From positions 434,552-498,551 of the forward strand of contig CAJNDS010002281.1 in NCBI GenBank assembly GCA_905221605.1: 64,000 bases of DNA, written 5' to 3'. Shown here piece by piece: positions 10,606 to 20,353 of this stretch. Source of the stretch: Symbiodinium natans. Taxonomy: Eukaryota > Sar > Dinophyceae > Suessiales > Symbiodiniaceae. The notes beneath the pieces are model-generated. The model saw only the letters and a list, made by a program, of their open reading frames with translations, ran no database searches and was not told the origin of the DNA. Within the stretch, counting starts at the first letter, position 1. Each line of letters starts with the position of its first letter. The translations under genes were made by a program, and so were the position numbers.

Positions 10606-11195
10606 GGAGGTGCCAGGTGCGGCGCTCCTTCCCGGGGCCCTGCACGTCATCGTCCGGCGTTCCACTGTGCTCCAGGCTGTCCCAAACCCTAAACCCTAAA
10701 CCCCAAACACCCTACACCCTACACCCTGAACCATAAACCCCAAACCCTAAAGCCTAAACCCAAAGCCTAAGCCCCAAACCCTAAACCCAAAACCCCCAGA
10801 TTTTCCTGGTTCATTTGGCTCCAGGGTTCAGTGCGGGCTTTACAATTCCTTCCTAAACCCTAAACCCTAAACCCTAAACCCTAAACCCTAAACCCTAAAC
10901 CCTAAACGTCGACATCTGGGCCCTCATCTCGAACAGCACGAGGCCGCTTTACAAGGCAGATCCAAGCGCCCCCTCAACAGTGGCCGGGACATGCCGGGAC
11001 ATTGCAGCGCTTCCGCCAGCAAGCCCTAAACCCAAACTCTAAACCCTAAACCCTAAACCCTAAACCATAAACCCTAAACCCTAAATTAACCCTAAACCCT
11101 AAGCCCGGCCTGAGCTCAGAATCCTCGACCCTAAGTCCCTTGACTCGAAATCCCTTCATCAAGGACAAGGTTCCTCCTACATAATGGATCGAGGG
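10606..11195 (+). CDS. Three candidate exons, unknown gene(s)
   Basis: 10606-10683 reads VPGAALLPGALHVIVRRSTV. 10935-11032 is open in two frames (one reads HEAALQGRSKRPLNSG to a stop). 11120-11195 (after GAGCTCAG, before GTTTAGGG) reads ILDPKSLDSKSLHQGQGSSY. Each is bounded by telomere repeats. I could not fix a common frame. Confidence 0.36.
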
Positions 11196-11939
11196 GTTTA
11201 GGGTTTAGGGTTTAGGGTTTCGGGTTTAGGGTTTAGGGTGTAGGGTTTTGTAGGGTGTAGGGTGTAGGGTTTAGGGTTTAGGGTGTAGGGTTTAGTATTT
11301 AGGGTGTAGGGAATGTTCCCTCGTTCACGGTTTAGGTCTGAAAAAAAAATAGTCCGCCCATCGCTATTCTCATGTTGCCCGATTCATGTATACTAGCAGG
11401 GTTTCGGGAAATCGGGGTCAGGGTTCAGGGTTTTGGGGTTTCAGGGTTCAGGGAACCCTAAACCCTAAACCCTAAACCCTACACCCTAAACCCTAAACCC
11501 TAAACCCTCAAAACCCTAACCCTAAACCTTAAACCCTAAAACCCTAAACCCTAAAACCCTAAACCCTAAACCCTAAACCCTAAACCCTCAGGGAGTCAAG
11601 GTTTTAATACGTCGTGTCGGATGGCTTCGGGAGCCCCCTTACATGGCCTGTCTCACATGTGGACTGGTTCTTTAGTTCCCTGCTTGCTGTTGGAACCGTT
11701 TTAGTGTTTCGGGTTCAGGGTTTGGTGGGTTTAACTTAAAGGTTTAGGGTTTAGGGTTTAGGGTTACGTACTCAATAACGCTACGGTTTTTTTGGTGTTT
11801 GTTCGAGTCTAGAGCGCACGTCGTGAGGGGTTTGGGTTTTTGTGTGTTCGGAGGGTTTGGGGTTTAGCCAAGAAGCACTAGGTCCCAGTGAGGGGGGGGG
11901 GGGGGGGGGGGGTTCCCCAAAATACGGGCACCTATTTGG

Positions 11940-12214
11940 GGAAACTATACGGCTACCGCCAGTGCTGCCAAAAGCTGCGCAGAGCTTGAACCACTGAAGC
12001 CACCCGGTGGCAGCCACCCCGACCAGAACTTTGAAGACCTCAGCTTGTGGACGTATCATATGCCTTTTGAGCCCTTTAAGCCCCTAAAGCCTAAGCCCCG
12101 TATAGTTGACGATTCTGAGCCCTCTGAAACCCCCAGAAGAAGTCTGATCCTGGTAGAACCTTCTATCGCCCCACGAAAGCCCTCAAAAAGCTTGGCCTCA
12201 CAGGGCACCTTCGG
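11940..12214 (+). CDS. Long exon-like open frame, proline-rich end
   Basis: Follows a poly-G run. The frame reads SCAELEPLKPPGGSHPDQ, then NFEDLSLWTYHMPFEP, and continues through a proline/lysine-rich stretch partly built from CCCCTAAAG-like repeats. It ends near GTTTGGGG. The first half looks like real coding sequence; the second may be repeat that happens to be open. Confidence 0.4.
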
Positions 12215-12215
12215 G

Positions 12216-12327
12216 TTTGGGGTTTAGGGTTTAGGGCTTAGGGCTTAGGGTTTAGGGTTTAGGGTTTAGGGTTTAGGGTTTAGGGTTTAGGGTTTAGGGT
12301 TTAGGGTTTAGGGTTTAGGGTTTAGGG
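12216..12327 (+). repeat. TTTAGGG array, about 16 units
   Basis: Nearly perfect units directly between two exon-like pieces (11940-12214 and 12340-12653). Confidence 0.95.
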
Positions 12328-12339
12328 AGAGCCCCACCC

Positions 12340-12653
12340 CAAAGAAGCACTGGCTTCAGGACACCCTGAGCATCTTCTGGCAGTGTCCGGTGGCAGAGCT
12401 GCTGGCCCCAAACATGCGCGGCACCCAGCTTTGTATAGCAGAAACGATCCCTTCATTTTCTAAAATTCTGGCCTTCTTGTGGGGTAGCCCAGGAGAGGGT
12501 ACGCTCCCCTCAGCCCCGTCAAGCACGGATCAAAAAATGGACCCTCGAGTGCTCGTGGCCAGCCAAAGGCCTGGAGCTAAAAATTACTCGGGAGCAGCGC
12601 GTTTTTCTTTGTCTGCAAAGTTACTCTGTGGGGTACCCCACAGGAGGGGGTAA
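12340..12653 (+). CDS. Exon-like open frame of about 100 codons
   Basis: The frame opens in the telomere block, reads HWLQDTLSIFWQCPVAELLA, SFSKILAFLWGSPGEG and GAARFSLSAKLLCG, and stops at 12651-12653. It is the longest repeat-free frame in this part. No family recognised. It may be a terminal exon; the following 300 bp are AT-richer and look intergenic. Confidence 0.45.
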
Positions 12654-12659
12654 GCCCCC

Positions 12660-12960
12660 CTAAACCATCCAAAGGCCGTAGCAAACCCGACTTTCTAGTC
12701 TTACCTAGAACTAAATGGTAATTATATGGAACATAATTACCGCCATTTACTGTCTAAGTGCATTGTCTGTACACACACATTCTGTAATATCTTTACCAGA
12801 CAGTATTATCAATATTAACGACACTTAAGAACTTAAGCGTCTTACAGATGCTTTGGGTGGCATCCTGGGGTGGGAGAAAGTAGAGCTCCATGTGCATGAC
12901 GGAACCCTTTTGCGCTGAAGGTTTCGGACGTCCGTCTCTCTTTCCACACACTACGCATGT
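12660..12960. other. AT-richer spacer with a hairpin, probable intergenic or 3' flank
   Basis: No telomere repeats and no good frame. 12713-12748 is an inverted repeat (AAATGGTAATTAT...ATAATTACCGCCATTT) that could form a stem. Confidence 0.5.
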
Positions 12961-13056
12961 TAAATCGACAAGCCCTAAACCCTAAACCCGAAACCCTAAA
13001 CCCGAAACCCTAAACCCTAAACCCTAAACCCTGAACCCGACATCGCTTGGGCTCAG

Positions 13057-13125
13057 GTCTGTGTCCTTCGAGGGTGAAGTGGGCATTGATGCTGGCGGTC
13101 TTCTGCGAAACTGGTGGGCTGCCAA
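13057..13125 (+). CDS. HECT ubiquitin-ligase domain exon (fragment)
   Basis: HECT domains transfer ubiquitin to substrates. After GGGCTCAG the frame reads SVSFEGEVGIDAGGLLRNWW, which matches the family signature (V-x-F-x-GE-x-G-x-DAGG-xx-REW) near the N-terminal start of the domain. R-E-W is here R-N-W. The exon ends AA before GTGCTT. Later HECT motifs, including the active-site cysteine, were not found within 2.7 kb, although 13434-13495 could hold a piece (LFYPEPNSGL). So this may be a real exon of a larger gene or a copied fragment. Confidence 0.62.
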
Positions 13126-13165
13126 GTGCTTGCTAACTTGTTTAATTTTGGGTTTTGATTTTAGA

Positions 13166-13308
13166 ATTTAAAATTTAGGGTTTAGTTTAGGGTTTAGGGT
13201 TTAGGGCTTAGGGCTTAGGGTTTAGGGTTTAGGGTTTAGGGTTTAGGGTTTAGGGTCTAGGGTTTAGGGTTTAGGGTTTAGGGTTTAGGGTTTAGGGTTT
13301 AGCGGGCA
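13166..13308 (+). repeat. TTTAGGG array, about 19 units
   Basis: Almost continuous repeats with a few variants, directly downstream of the HECT exon. Confidence 0.95.
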
Positions 13309-13799
13309 GGGTTCACCAATTGGTTTGATGGATTTGGGTTTGGGGTTTAGGATTTGGGGTTTAGGGTTTGTAAGTATGGCTCCCCTACTGGAACGGAAGT
13401 GAGACAGTTCGGTTCCTTGCAACGCTACTCAGCTTGAAAAACGCGAGAACCTCTTTTACCCTGAACCCAACAGTGGGCTTTGCAAGCGCAGATCCAACAA
13501 ACCCTAGTAAGCCCCCAAACCCGAAACCCTAAACCCTAAACCCTCAACAACACCTGTAACATAGTAGGCAACAGAAGCGCCTTCTTTAAAGCAACGAAAG
13601 CGCCGTGAATGCTAAGGGTTTAGGAACTCTAGACGAACTAAACCTCGAACACTTAAGCAAACTCGAAGACTCTAAGCCCTAGAAGCCCAGATAGGCCTAG
13701 ACCCTTGAATCCTAGAGCCAACAAATCGCAGCTTCGGACAAGCCGTTTAGGGTTTAGGGTTTAGGGTTTAGGTTTTAGGGTTTAGGGTTTAGGGTTTAG

Positions 13800-13960
13800 G
13801 CCGACTCGGAGCAACGCATGAAGCGTTGCGGCACTTTGTCCTTCAACAAGGACGAGGTCCGAAAAGTCCCCCTGAAGCGTGCCCCCTTAAGACCCCCCCC
13901 CCTGCCGGGGGGGCCCCCCCTTCCCCCGCCTGAAGCCCACTTTGAGGTCACCCCTTTCTT
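13800..13960 (+). CDS. Exon of an unknown gene
   Basis: Starts immediately after a TTTAGGG block at GTTTAG. It reads ADSEQRMKRCGTLSFNKDEV, then RKVPLKRAP, followed by a proline-rich tract encoded by C/G runs and then EAHFEVTPFFKAWK. The complement is also open, but its composition is poor. Confidence 0.48.
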
Positions 13961-14371
13961 CAAAGCCTGGAAACTAGAAACTAGAAACCAAAACCCAAAC
14001 CCCAAACCTCCCAAACCCTAAACCTCCTAAACCCTAGACCCTAACTCTAAACCGGCACCAACAGAAGCCGTAAATACCTCTGAGTCCGAACCCAAATGCT
14101 CTCCTAAACCCTAAACTCCCCTAAGCCCTCAACCCCAGACCCTACTCCCTAGACCCCAAAACTCTAAACACAATCTCCTGCATCCAACTCTCCTACACCC
14201 TAAGCCCTAAACCCTAAACCACGCACCTAAAGCCCCAAACCCTAAACCCTAAACCCTTTCTGCGGAAAAGAAAAGAGGAATTTGGGTCTTTGACCCTAAA
14301 CCCTAAACCCTAAACCCTAAACCCCAAACCCCAAACCCTAAACCCTAAACCCTAAACCCTAAACCCTACGT

Positions 14372-14800
14372 CGGGGCCCAGGTTCGACTCGGTGGGTTTG
14401 GCCCTCGGGGTTCGGACCCCAGAGGGCGCAGGGATGCTTAGGGTTTAGGGTTTAGGGTCTAGGGTCTAGGGTCTAGGGTTTGGGATTTAGGGTTTAGGGT
14501 TGTTCGGGGCTAGGGTTTGGGAATGCTTGGGCCCGCAGGGTTGAGGGTTAGGGATGCTTGGGATTTGGGGTTTAGGGACGCTTCGCGCCCCCCCCCCCCC
14601 CTTTGCACTGTCGCTTCACTGTGTGCTCGCGCTCGCATGCAGTTCGGGCGCCGACCTTACCCTAAGGTAGGGGCACCTCGAAGAAACCAGCAAGTTAGGG
14701 CTCTTCAGGGTTTAGGGTTTAGGGTTTAGGGTTTAGACCCCACCCCGAACCTTAGCACACCTTTTCTGATGCAGTGTGGGCAGCAGGGATGTAGGTTAAG
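14372..14800 (+). CDS. Small candidate exons
   Basis: 14382-14440 (after GGGCCCAG) reads VRLGGFGPRGSDPRGRRDA to a stop. 14600-14708 is open across a poly-C run and could hold an exon. 14783-14808 (after TTTTCTGATGCAG) reads CGQQGCRLRY to a stop. All are weak. Confidence 0.3.
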
Positions 14801-14859
14801 ATATTGAGGGTTTAGGGTTTAGGGTTTAGGGTTTCGGGTTTCGGGTTTCGGGTTGGCAG

Positions 14860-15468
14860 AACCCAACGCCCATGAGCAATCCGCTGCCTCCATAGGGATG
14901 CGGTTTCAAGGTGCTTTGAGTCTTTCGCAGGAGCTCTTCGCAGAACCGGTTTAGGGTATAGCGTTTAGAGTGTCGGGTTTGCTAGGACCCGGCGTAGGCC
15001 TTTCTTCCTTTCTTTAGGGTTGGGGTTCCCTTACAACCCCCTGAAAAAAAAAAAACAAGAGGGCACCCTGTTATTCCAAGGCTACTTCCGGGTCTAGAAA
15101 GAAAGTGTGGCGCCACGCCATTTGATAAAAAAGACTCCTCTGCCGGTTTAGGGCGTAGGGTTAGAATAGGCTTTAACACTCCAGGGGGGTGGTAGGGTTT
15201 GGGGTTTAGGCTTTAGGGTTTAGGGTTTTGGGTGCTATACTATAGGGTGTTAGCCTCTTTGGGTGACGGCCGAGGCGGACCCTTCCTCGCCATTGGTGCC
15301 AGAGGCATGGTTAGGGGTTTCGGGTTTGGGGTTTCGGGTTTAGGGTTAATTAGGGTTTATAGGGTTTAGGGTTTAGGGTTTCGGGTTCAGGTGTTCGGGT
15401 TTCGGGTTTCGGGTTTGGGGTTTGGGGTTTCGGGTTTGGGGTTTGGGGTTTGGGGCTCAGGGTGTGCC

Positions 15469-15517
<49 letters not shown>

Positions 15518-15754
15518 CGCACACTTGCCTTCAGCGTGTTTCAAACCCTGCATGCACCCCCTGAAAACGAAAATCAAGCGAGAGTTCTTGGCTTTGGGGT
15601 CAGGCTGGGAGTGCTGGGTTTCCCTAAACCCTAAACCCTAAACCCTAAACCCTAAACCCCAAACCCTAAACCTTTCTGAACGTGCCGTTCCAAAGCCGAA
15701 CCTCGTCCTGACCTGCGGGATCGACTTCGGGGGCTCATCCTCCCGAAGCCCTAA
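14860..15754 (+). CDS. 3' end of an unknown gene, four exons
   Basis: Exons 14860-14948, 15254-15309, 15535-15617 and 15696-15754 stay in one frame for 94 codons and end in TAA. They read AHEQSAASIGMRFQGA, WVTAEADPSSPLVPEA, FQTLHAPPENENQARV and RPDLRDRLRGLILPKP. Donors are GT. The first intron holds element D copy 1; the second ends with a GT microsatellite and CCTTCAG. No family recognised. Confidence 0.55.
14982..15097. repeat. Inverted-repeat element, family D copy 1
   Basis: Ends CTAGGACCCGG and CCGGGTCTAG are inverted; GGTTGGGGTTCCC and AGGGCACCC lie inside. Copies 2 and 3 are at 44651-44763 and 59773-59884. It lies in an intron. Confidence 0.75.
15471..15516. repeat. GT microsatellite
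   Basis: About 22 GT dinucleotides, within an intron, shortly before a CCTTCAG acceptor. Confidence 0.97.
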
Positions 15755-15976
15755 GATGCTTTAGGGTTTTAGGTGTTTAGGGTTTAGGGTTTGGGGTTTG
15801 GGGTTTAGGGTTTGGGGTTTGTTTGGGGTTTAGGGTTTTATGGGGTTTGGGGTTCAGAGTTTAGGGTTTGGGGTTTAGGGTTTAGGGTTTAGGGTTTTAG
15901 GTGCTTAGGTTTTAGGTTTTGGGGTTTTGGGGTTTAGGGTTTAGAGTTTAGGGTTTAGGGCGGCAGGTTTTGCAGG

Positions 15977-16213
15977 GCAGTTGGGCAGATGAGCTCCCTA
16001 CTTTCAACAACCAAGAGAAGGGCAGGGATTTTTTTTTAGTACTGTTTAGGGTCTATATATATATATATACTCTTTAGGGTTTAGGGTCTAGAGCTTAGGC
16101 TTTTGGGTTTTTTGTATATTGTATCGGCTTCCTAAGAGTCCTGTGATGGGGGGCTGCAAGAATATATCCGGCGGCAAATGAGCCTTCGCCTTCGACGTGA
16201 AGGCAGCCTAGAC
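15977..16213 (+). CDS. Two candidate exons
   Basis: 15977-16027 (after TTTTGCAG) reads GSWADELPTFNNQEKGRD. 16129-16213 (after TTCCTAAG) reads GGLQEYIRRQMSLRLRREGS. Both are charged and protein-like. They lie either side of a short TA microsatellite (16054-16070). Confidence 0.42.
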
Positions 16214-16413
16214 CCGAAACCCTGCCCCCTACCCCACCCCCGACAAACCAAAATAATAAGCCCTGAGCCCTAAATCCAAAATCCTAAGCCCCAAACGCGC
16301 AACCGCAACCAAACAACAGAGCTTCTTAGCGAGAGGTACTTGATGCCACCCTAAACCCTAAACCCTAAGCTCTAAACCCTAAACCCTAAACCCTAAACCC
16401 GCTTCCTTGCAAG

Positions 16414-16706
16414 GCAGATGCCACCCTGGCGCCCCGACGCAGTTCACTGCCAGGAGGGGCGGAGGGACACTTCTGTGGGGTTTAGGGTTCAGGGTTTAGA
16501 GTTAGGGTTAGGGTCTAGGGTTTAGGGTTTAGAGTTAGGGTTTAGGGTTTAGGGTTTGGGGTTTAGCGTTTAGGGTTGAGGGTTTAGGGTCAGGGGTCTT
16601 GGCGTTTGGGGGGTTCAGGGTTTAGGCTGAAGGGTTCGGGGTGTAGGGCGTCTCGCTGCGCAGCGCCATGAATTTTCCATATGGTGACTTTGTCCAGAGG
16701 GGGCAT
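16414..16706 (+). CDS. Two exons of an unknown gene
   Basis: 16414-16479 (after CTTGCAAG, before GTTTAGGG) reads QMPPWRPDAVHCQEGRRDTS. 16664-16706 (after GCTGCGCAG, before GTAGGC) reads AMNFPYGDFVQRGH. They join in frame through a split glycine codon. The intron is TTTAGGG-rich with several variants. Confidence 0.48.
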
Positions 16707-16940
16707 GTAGGCTCAAACCCCAAACCCCAAACCCGAAACCCCAAACCCTAAACCCTAAACCCTAAACCCTAAACCCCAAACCCTAAACCCTAAACCCTAA
16801 ACCCTAAACCCTAAACTAAGCCTCTGTAGGCTTCTGGGGGGTTTCGGGCCCAGGGGCCAGGGGGGAACTTCCCGGGCTTCCACTCCATATACCAGAGGCT
16901 ATTTAGGGTTTAAGTTATAGGGTTTAGGGTTTAGGGTTTA

Positions 16941-17238
16941 ATGTTGGACCTGCTTTATTAGGGGAGGCCGCTTTAAAGTCAATTTGGCCGAATTATTCAG
17001 GACCCCCTGACTGTTTGAGGGGTCTGCTTTAAAGTCGAACCGTCCGGGCGCCGTAAGAAAATTCCACGTGGCGCGCCTTTAAAAAAGATAACCGGGCATG
17101 GCTGCCTCTTTTAAACATATCTAAACTCCACCCTATTAAAATCATATAAGCCCCCGGGGCCGTGTAATCAGGACACAATCCACGCCCCGACTGTTCAGGG
17201 GGGGGGGAGGGGCCCCAACATTAAAGCAGGTCCCACAT
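16941..17238. mobile_element. 298 bp MITE inserted in a telomere block (TA duplication)
   Basis: Terminal inverted repeats ATGTTGGACCTGCTTTA and TAAAGCAGGTCCCACAT differ at one base. TA stands on both sides (16939-16940 and 17239-17240), and removing the element and one TA restores TTTAGGG. No coding frame inside; GCTTTAAAGTC occurs twice. The size, ends and TA target fit a Tc1/mariner-type MITE. It is not a member of families A-M. Confidence 0.82.
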
Positions 17239-17343
17239 TAGGGTTTAGGGTTTAGGTTTTAGGGTTTAGGGCTTAGGGCTTAGGGCTTAGGGTTTAGGGC
17301 TCTCTTTTTTCTCAAACCTCTCTCGGCACCATTGTCTATCCAG

Positions 17344-17390
17344 TAGCGGTGTTTGTGGCCTGTCGGGGCTGTGAGGGACGTGGGGGTTAG
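17344..17390 (+). CDS. Candidate exon with a CxxCxGxG motif
   Basis: Preceded by a strong acceptor (pyrimidine tract, then CTATCCAG). The frame reads AVFVACRGCEGRG. CxxCxGxG is the repeat of the DnaJ-type zinc finger, but a single copy is not enough to assign the family. Confidence 0.4.
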
Positions 17391-17753
17391 GGGCTTTTAG
17401 GGTTTAGGGTTTAGGGTTGAGGGTTTAGGGTTTAGGGGCTTGTTAGCCGGCCTTTTTTCACGACAAGAAGGGGCTACTTCGTTGTTACTCAGAGTGGGGG
17501 TCCTAAGCCCTAAACTCTGAACCCTTGAAGTCCTAAACTCTCAACCTCTGCCACAGCCGAAAGCCCAAGCCCTTACACCCCTTAACCCCCCAGGCCCTTC
17601 ACTTTAGCCCCCCCCACCCCCCACACACACACACACACACACACACACCCCACACACAAACCCTAAACCCTAAACCCTAAACCCTAAACCCTAAACCCTA
17701 AACCCTAAACCCGAACCCCCCCAAGCCCGAAGCTACATGTATCCTTTCTCCAG

Positions 17754-17880
17754 GCACTGTCCACGGAGCAGAGCCGGAAGACACCGAATACCTTCAGGCT
17801 CTTGGGGGTGCCAGAATTGTAAGGTACGAGTCAGGGGCAAGGAACACTTCGGCAATTGGGTTTGCAGCGGTTGCGGCTGA
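17754..17880 (+). CDS. Terminal exon with a zinc-ribbon-like motif
   Basis: After TTTCTCCAG, 42 codons stay open to TGA. The end reads WGCQNCKVRVRGKEHFGNW and VCSGCG: two CxxC pairs 15 residues apart, as in a zinc ribbon that would bind one zinc ion. A second frame (TEQSRKTPNTFRLLGVPE to a stop) is also open, so the choice rests on the motif. The block upstream is CCCTAAA repeat. Confidence 0.52.
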
Positions 17881-17968
17881 AGCTCCTGTTTGTTTTTGTT
17901 GAGGGTTTAGGGTTCAGGGTTGAGGGTTTACGCAAACCCCCCAACCCTCACACGAAAGAAGCCAGCAG

Positions 17969-18237
17969 AAAACCTTCACGATGACCCATGGCCATCTACG
18001 CGCCCGTATAAAAAACAGGTATGGGCACCCTAAACACAAAGGCCTGCAAACCCGAAAACCCTCAACTCTCAGCCTATGGTTACGGTTTCGGGGCTTCGTG
18101 ACGTTCCTAAACCCTAAACCCGAAACCCGAAACCCTAAGCACTTAACCCTAAACCCTGGCAGATGCTGCACTGCTTTCTGGCACTTGGTCGCTTCCTGGC
18201 GACCGCTGTCCTGAGGCGGCCCCAGCAACGACGTTAG
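17969..18237 (+). CDS. 3' end of an unknown gene, two exons
   Basis: 17969-18018 (after GCCAGCAG, before GTATGG) reads NLHDDPWPSTRPYKKQ. 18163-18237 (after CCTGGCAG) continues in phase 0 as MLHCFLALGRFLATAVLRRP and ends in TAG. The donor is canonical. No family recognised. Confidence 0.52.
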
Positions 18238-18351
18238 GGTTTAGGGGTTGGGGTCATAGGCTTTAGCCCTAAACCCTAAACCCTAAACCCTAAATAGTTT
18301 TGGCTAAGCCCTAACCCTAGACCCTAATTACGTTTTGGTTTCTGGGCTCAG

Positions 18352-18840
18352 GGCTTTGGGGCTTGACAGTTTGATGGCCAGGTGAGGCTCTGAGGTCTCA
18401 AACAACTTGCACGTCAGGGTTCAGGGTTTTGGGTTTAGCGTTTAGGTTTTAGGGATTAGGGTCTAGGCTGTCAAGGGCCGTGCCTCATTTCTCTGGCTTG
18501 GCTAATTGTTGCCTTAGGGCCAAGGGTAAGACACACAGAAGGGGGGATCTGCGCACAGGGTCCAGGGGTACGTAGGCATGCTAGAGGAAATAACCCTAAA
18601 ACCCCAAACCCCAAACCCAAACCCCAAACCCTAAACCCCAAACCCCAAACCCAAACCCCAAACCCCAAGCCCCAAACCCTAAACCCCAAAATCCCAAACC
18701 CCAAACCCTAAACCCTAAACCCCAAACCCTAAACCCTAAACCCTAAACCCCAAACCCTATTGCCGACACTCGTCCATGTCAGGGGCAAGCCACTCCCTCT
18801 CCAGATGAGCCGGGGGACCCAGCACGAGCCGGAAATTGGA
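18352..18840 (+). CDS. Three small candidate exons
   Basis: 18352-18381 is flanked by GGGCTCAG and GTGAGG, both consensus-like. 18476-18525 (before GTAAGAC) reads VPHFSGLANCCLRAK. 18783-18839 (after CATGTCAG) is open in two frames. The donors are good, but the lengths are too short to be sure. Confidence 0.38.
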
Positions 18841-18963
18841 GGGGTGGAGGGTTTCGGGATTAGGGTTTTCGATTTAGGGTTTAGGATTTAGGGTTTAGGG
18901 CTCCCTAAGCCCTTAATGAATCTTAGAAAGCCGTACCAGCATTTGCCGGGCTTGAGGGTTCAG

Positions 18964-19011
18964 AATGCGCCTGGTAGCGCGACTTTCTTGTACACCGTTG
19001 TTTGGAATCGG
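18964..19011 (+). CDS. Exon of an unknown gene
   Basis: Between GGGTTCAG and GTTTACGG exactly 16 codons read NAPGSATFLYTVVWNR in phase 0. Followed after repeats by 19049-19110, which reads CDAELDGACRGCGKP to a stop and holds a CxxC pair. Confidence 0.45.
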
Positions 19012-19388
19012 GTTTACGGTTTACGGTTTACGGCTTAGGGCTTAGGGCTTAGGGCTTAGGGCTGTGTGATGCCGAGCTCGATGGGGCGTGTAGAGGCTGT
19101 GGAAAACCCTAGTTAAACCCTAAACCCTAACCCCCAAACCCTAAACCTAACCCTAAACCCTAAACTCGGAACCCTGTTACCTGAAAAAGGAATCAGCTCA
19201 TGTGACTTGACCCCCTCATAAAGCCTCTAGACATCCTAGGATTGAACCCTTTTCCACCCTTAAAACCAGCCCTTAAAGCCACCCCTTAGAACCCTTAGAG
19301 CCCTTAAAACACGAAAACCTGGACTCTGAACCGTTATAGCCCTGCAAGCCCGGAACCCTGAACCTAAATCCTTCAAACCCTTGAAGCC

Positions 19389-19524
19389 CCAAACCCTGCT
19401 TGGAGGTTCATGGTGCTTATTCACCCATTATAACTGTGCTGATAACCCCGAAGCCCTAAACCCTAAACCCTAAACCCTAAACCCTAAACCCTAAACCCTA
19501 AAAAGTACCACGAACCTCCAAGTG
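19389..19524. repeat. Family B element copy 2, centre replaced by telomere repeats
   Basis: The left end GCTTGGAGGTTCATGGTGC and the right end CCACGAACCTCCAAGTG are present, but half of the hairpin is missing and six CCCTAAA units stand in its place (19453-19500). Confidence 0.72.
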
Positions 19525-19620
19525 AACACTTAAGACCCTCGCCGACCGAGGCTCCGTTTGCTGCAAGCTCCTGCTGCAGTTGCCCGACTCAACCCTGGGG
19601 GGGTCGGGGAGATGGGGGGA

Positions 19621-19754
19621 ACCCTAAACCCTAAACCCTAAACCCTAAACCCTAAACCCTAAACCCTAAACCCTAAACCCTAAACCCTAAACCCTAAACC
19701 CTAAACCCTAAACCCTAAACCCTAAACCCTAAACCCTAAACCCTAAACCCTAAA
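19621..19754 (-). repeat. CCCTAAA array, 19 near-perfect units
   Basis: About 134 bp without a clear variant, among the purest arrays here. Confidence 0.97.
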
Positions 19755-19763
19755 CTAACAGAA

Positions 19764-19941
19764 CCCCAAGTGCTAAAACCGACGAAGCACTCCCAGGATC
19801 TCGAAGAACTTGTTTTGTAGGGGGTTTAGGGTTTAGGGTTTAGGGTTTGCCCTTTCGTTTCGACGGGAAGGGGGGACAGAAGAGTTTATGTTTGTCTGCC
19901 CAAAAGAGCACCAGCGCCTGTTCAACACAGCCCCGGTGTGA
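19764..19941 (+). CDS. Two candidate exons
   Basis: 19764-19818 (after AACTAACAG) reads QVLKPTKHSQDLEELVL to a stop in one frame. 19871-19941 reads GTEEFMFVCPKEHQRLFNTA and either stops at TGA or splices at GTGTGAAGG. They lie either side of a short TTTAGGG block. Confidence 0.42.
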
Positions 19942-20021
19942 AGGTTTGGGGTTTAGGGTGTATGGTCCCTAAATCCTAAACCCTAAACCCTATGCATCGC
20001 GGACTTCGCAAGCGCAAATTT

Positions 20022-20049
20022 GGGGGGGGGGGGGGGGGGGGGGGGGGGG
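20022..20049. repeat. Poly-G tract
   Basis: About 28 G. Similar C or G runs occur at 1042, 1476, 11892, 35350-35480, 38678, 39180-39300, 46516-46620, 50690, 55757-55835 and 62881. Confidence 0.95.
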
Positions 20050-20353
20050 TAGGATCTACGGGTTAGACTTAGGTGAGGGTCGAGGGTTTGGGGTTTGGGG
20101 TTGTAGGGTAGAGTCTGGTCCCAAGCACTGAAGCCACGACTGCCACAGGCAAACGCCCCAACTGGATTACAAGGGGCACCTCAGTGAAGGAACCTCAATA
20201 AACCTTCAGCCCCAAACCCAAAACCCTCAACCCTAAACTCAACACCCTAAATCCGACGCCCTCAACCCTAAACCGCAATCCCTAAACCCTAAACCCTAAA
20301 CCCTAAACCCTAAACTCCTAAATCCTAAACTCCTACACCCTACTTCAGCCCAG

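Noticed and set aside
10935-11032. Reading the exon upstream to 10909 in frame VDIWALISNSTRPLY
   Set aside because: No AG acceptor lies before it, only CCCTAAA repeat; kept only as an ambiguous candidate.
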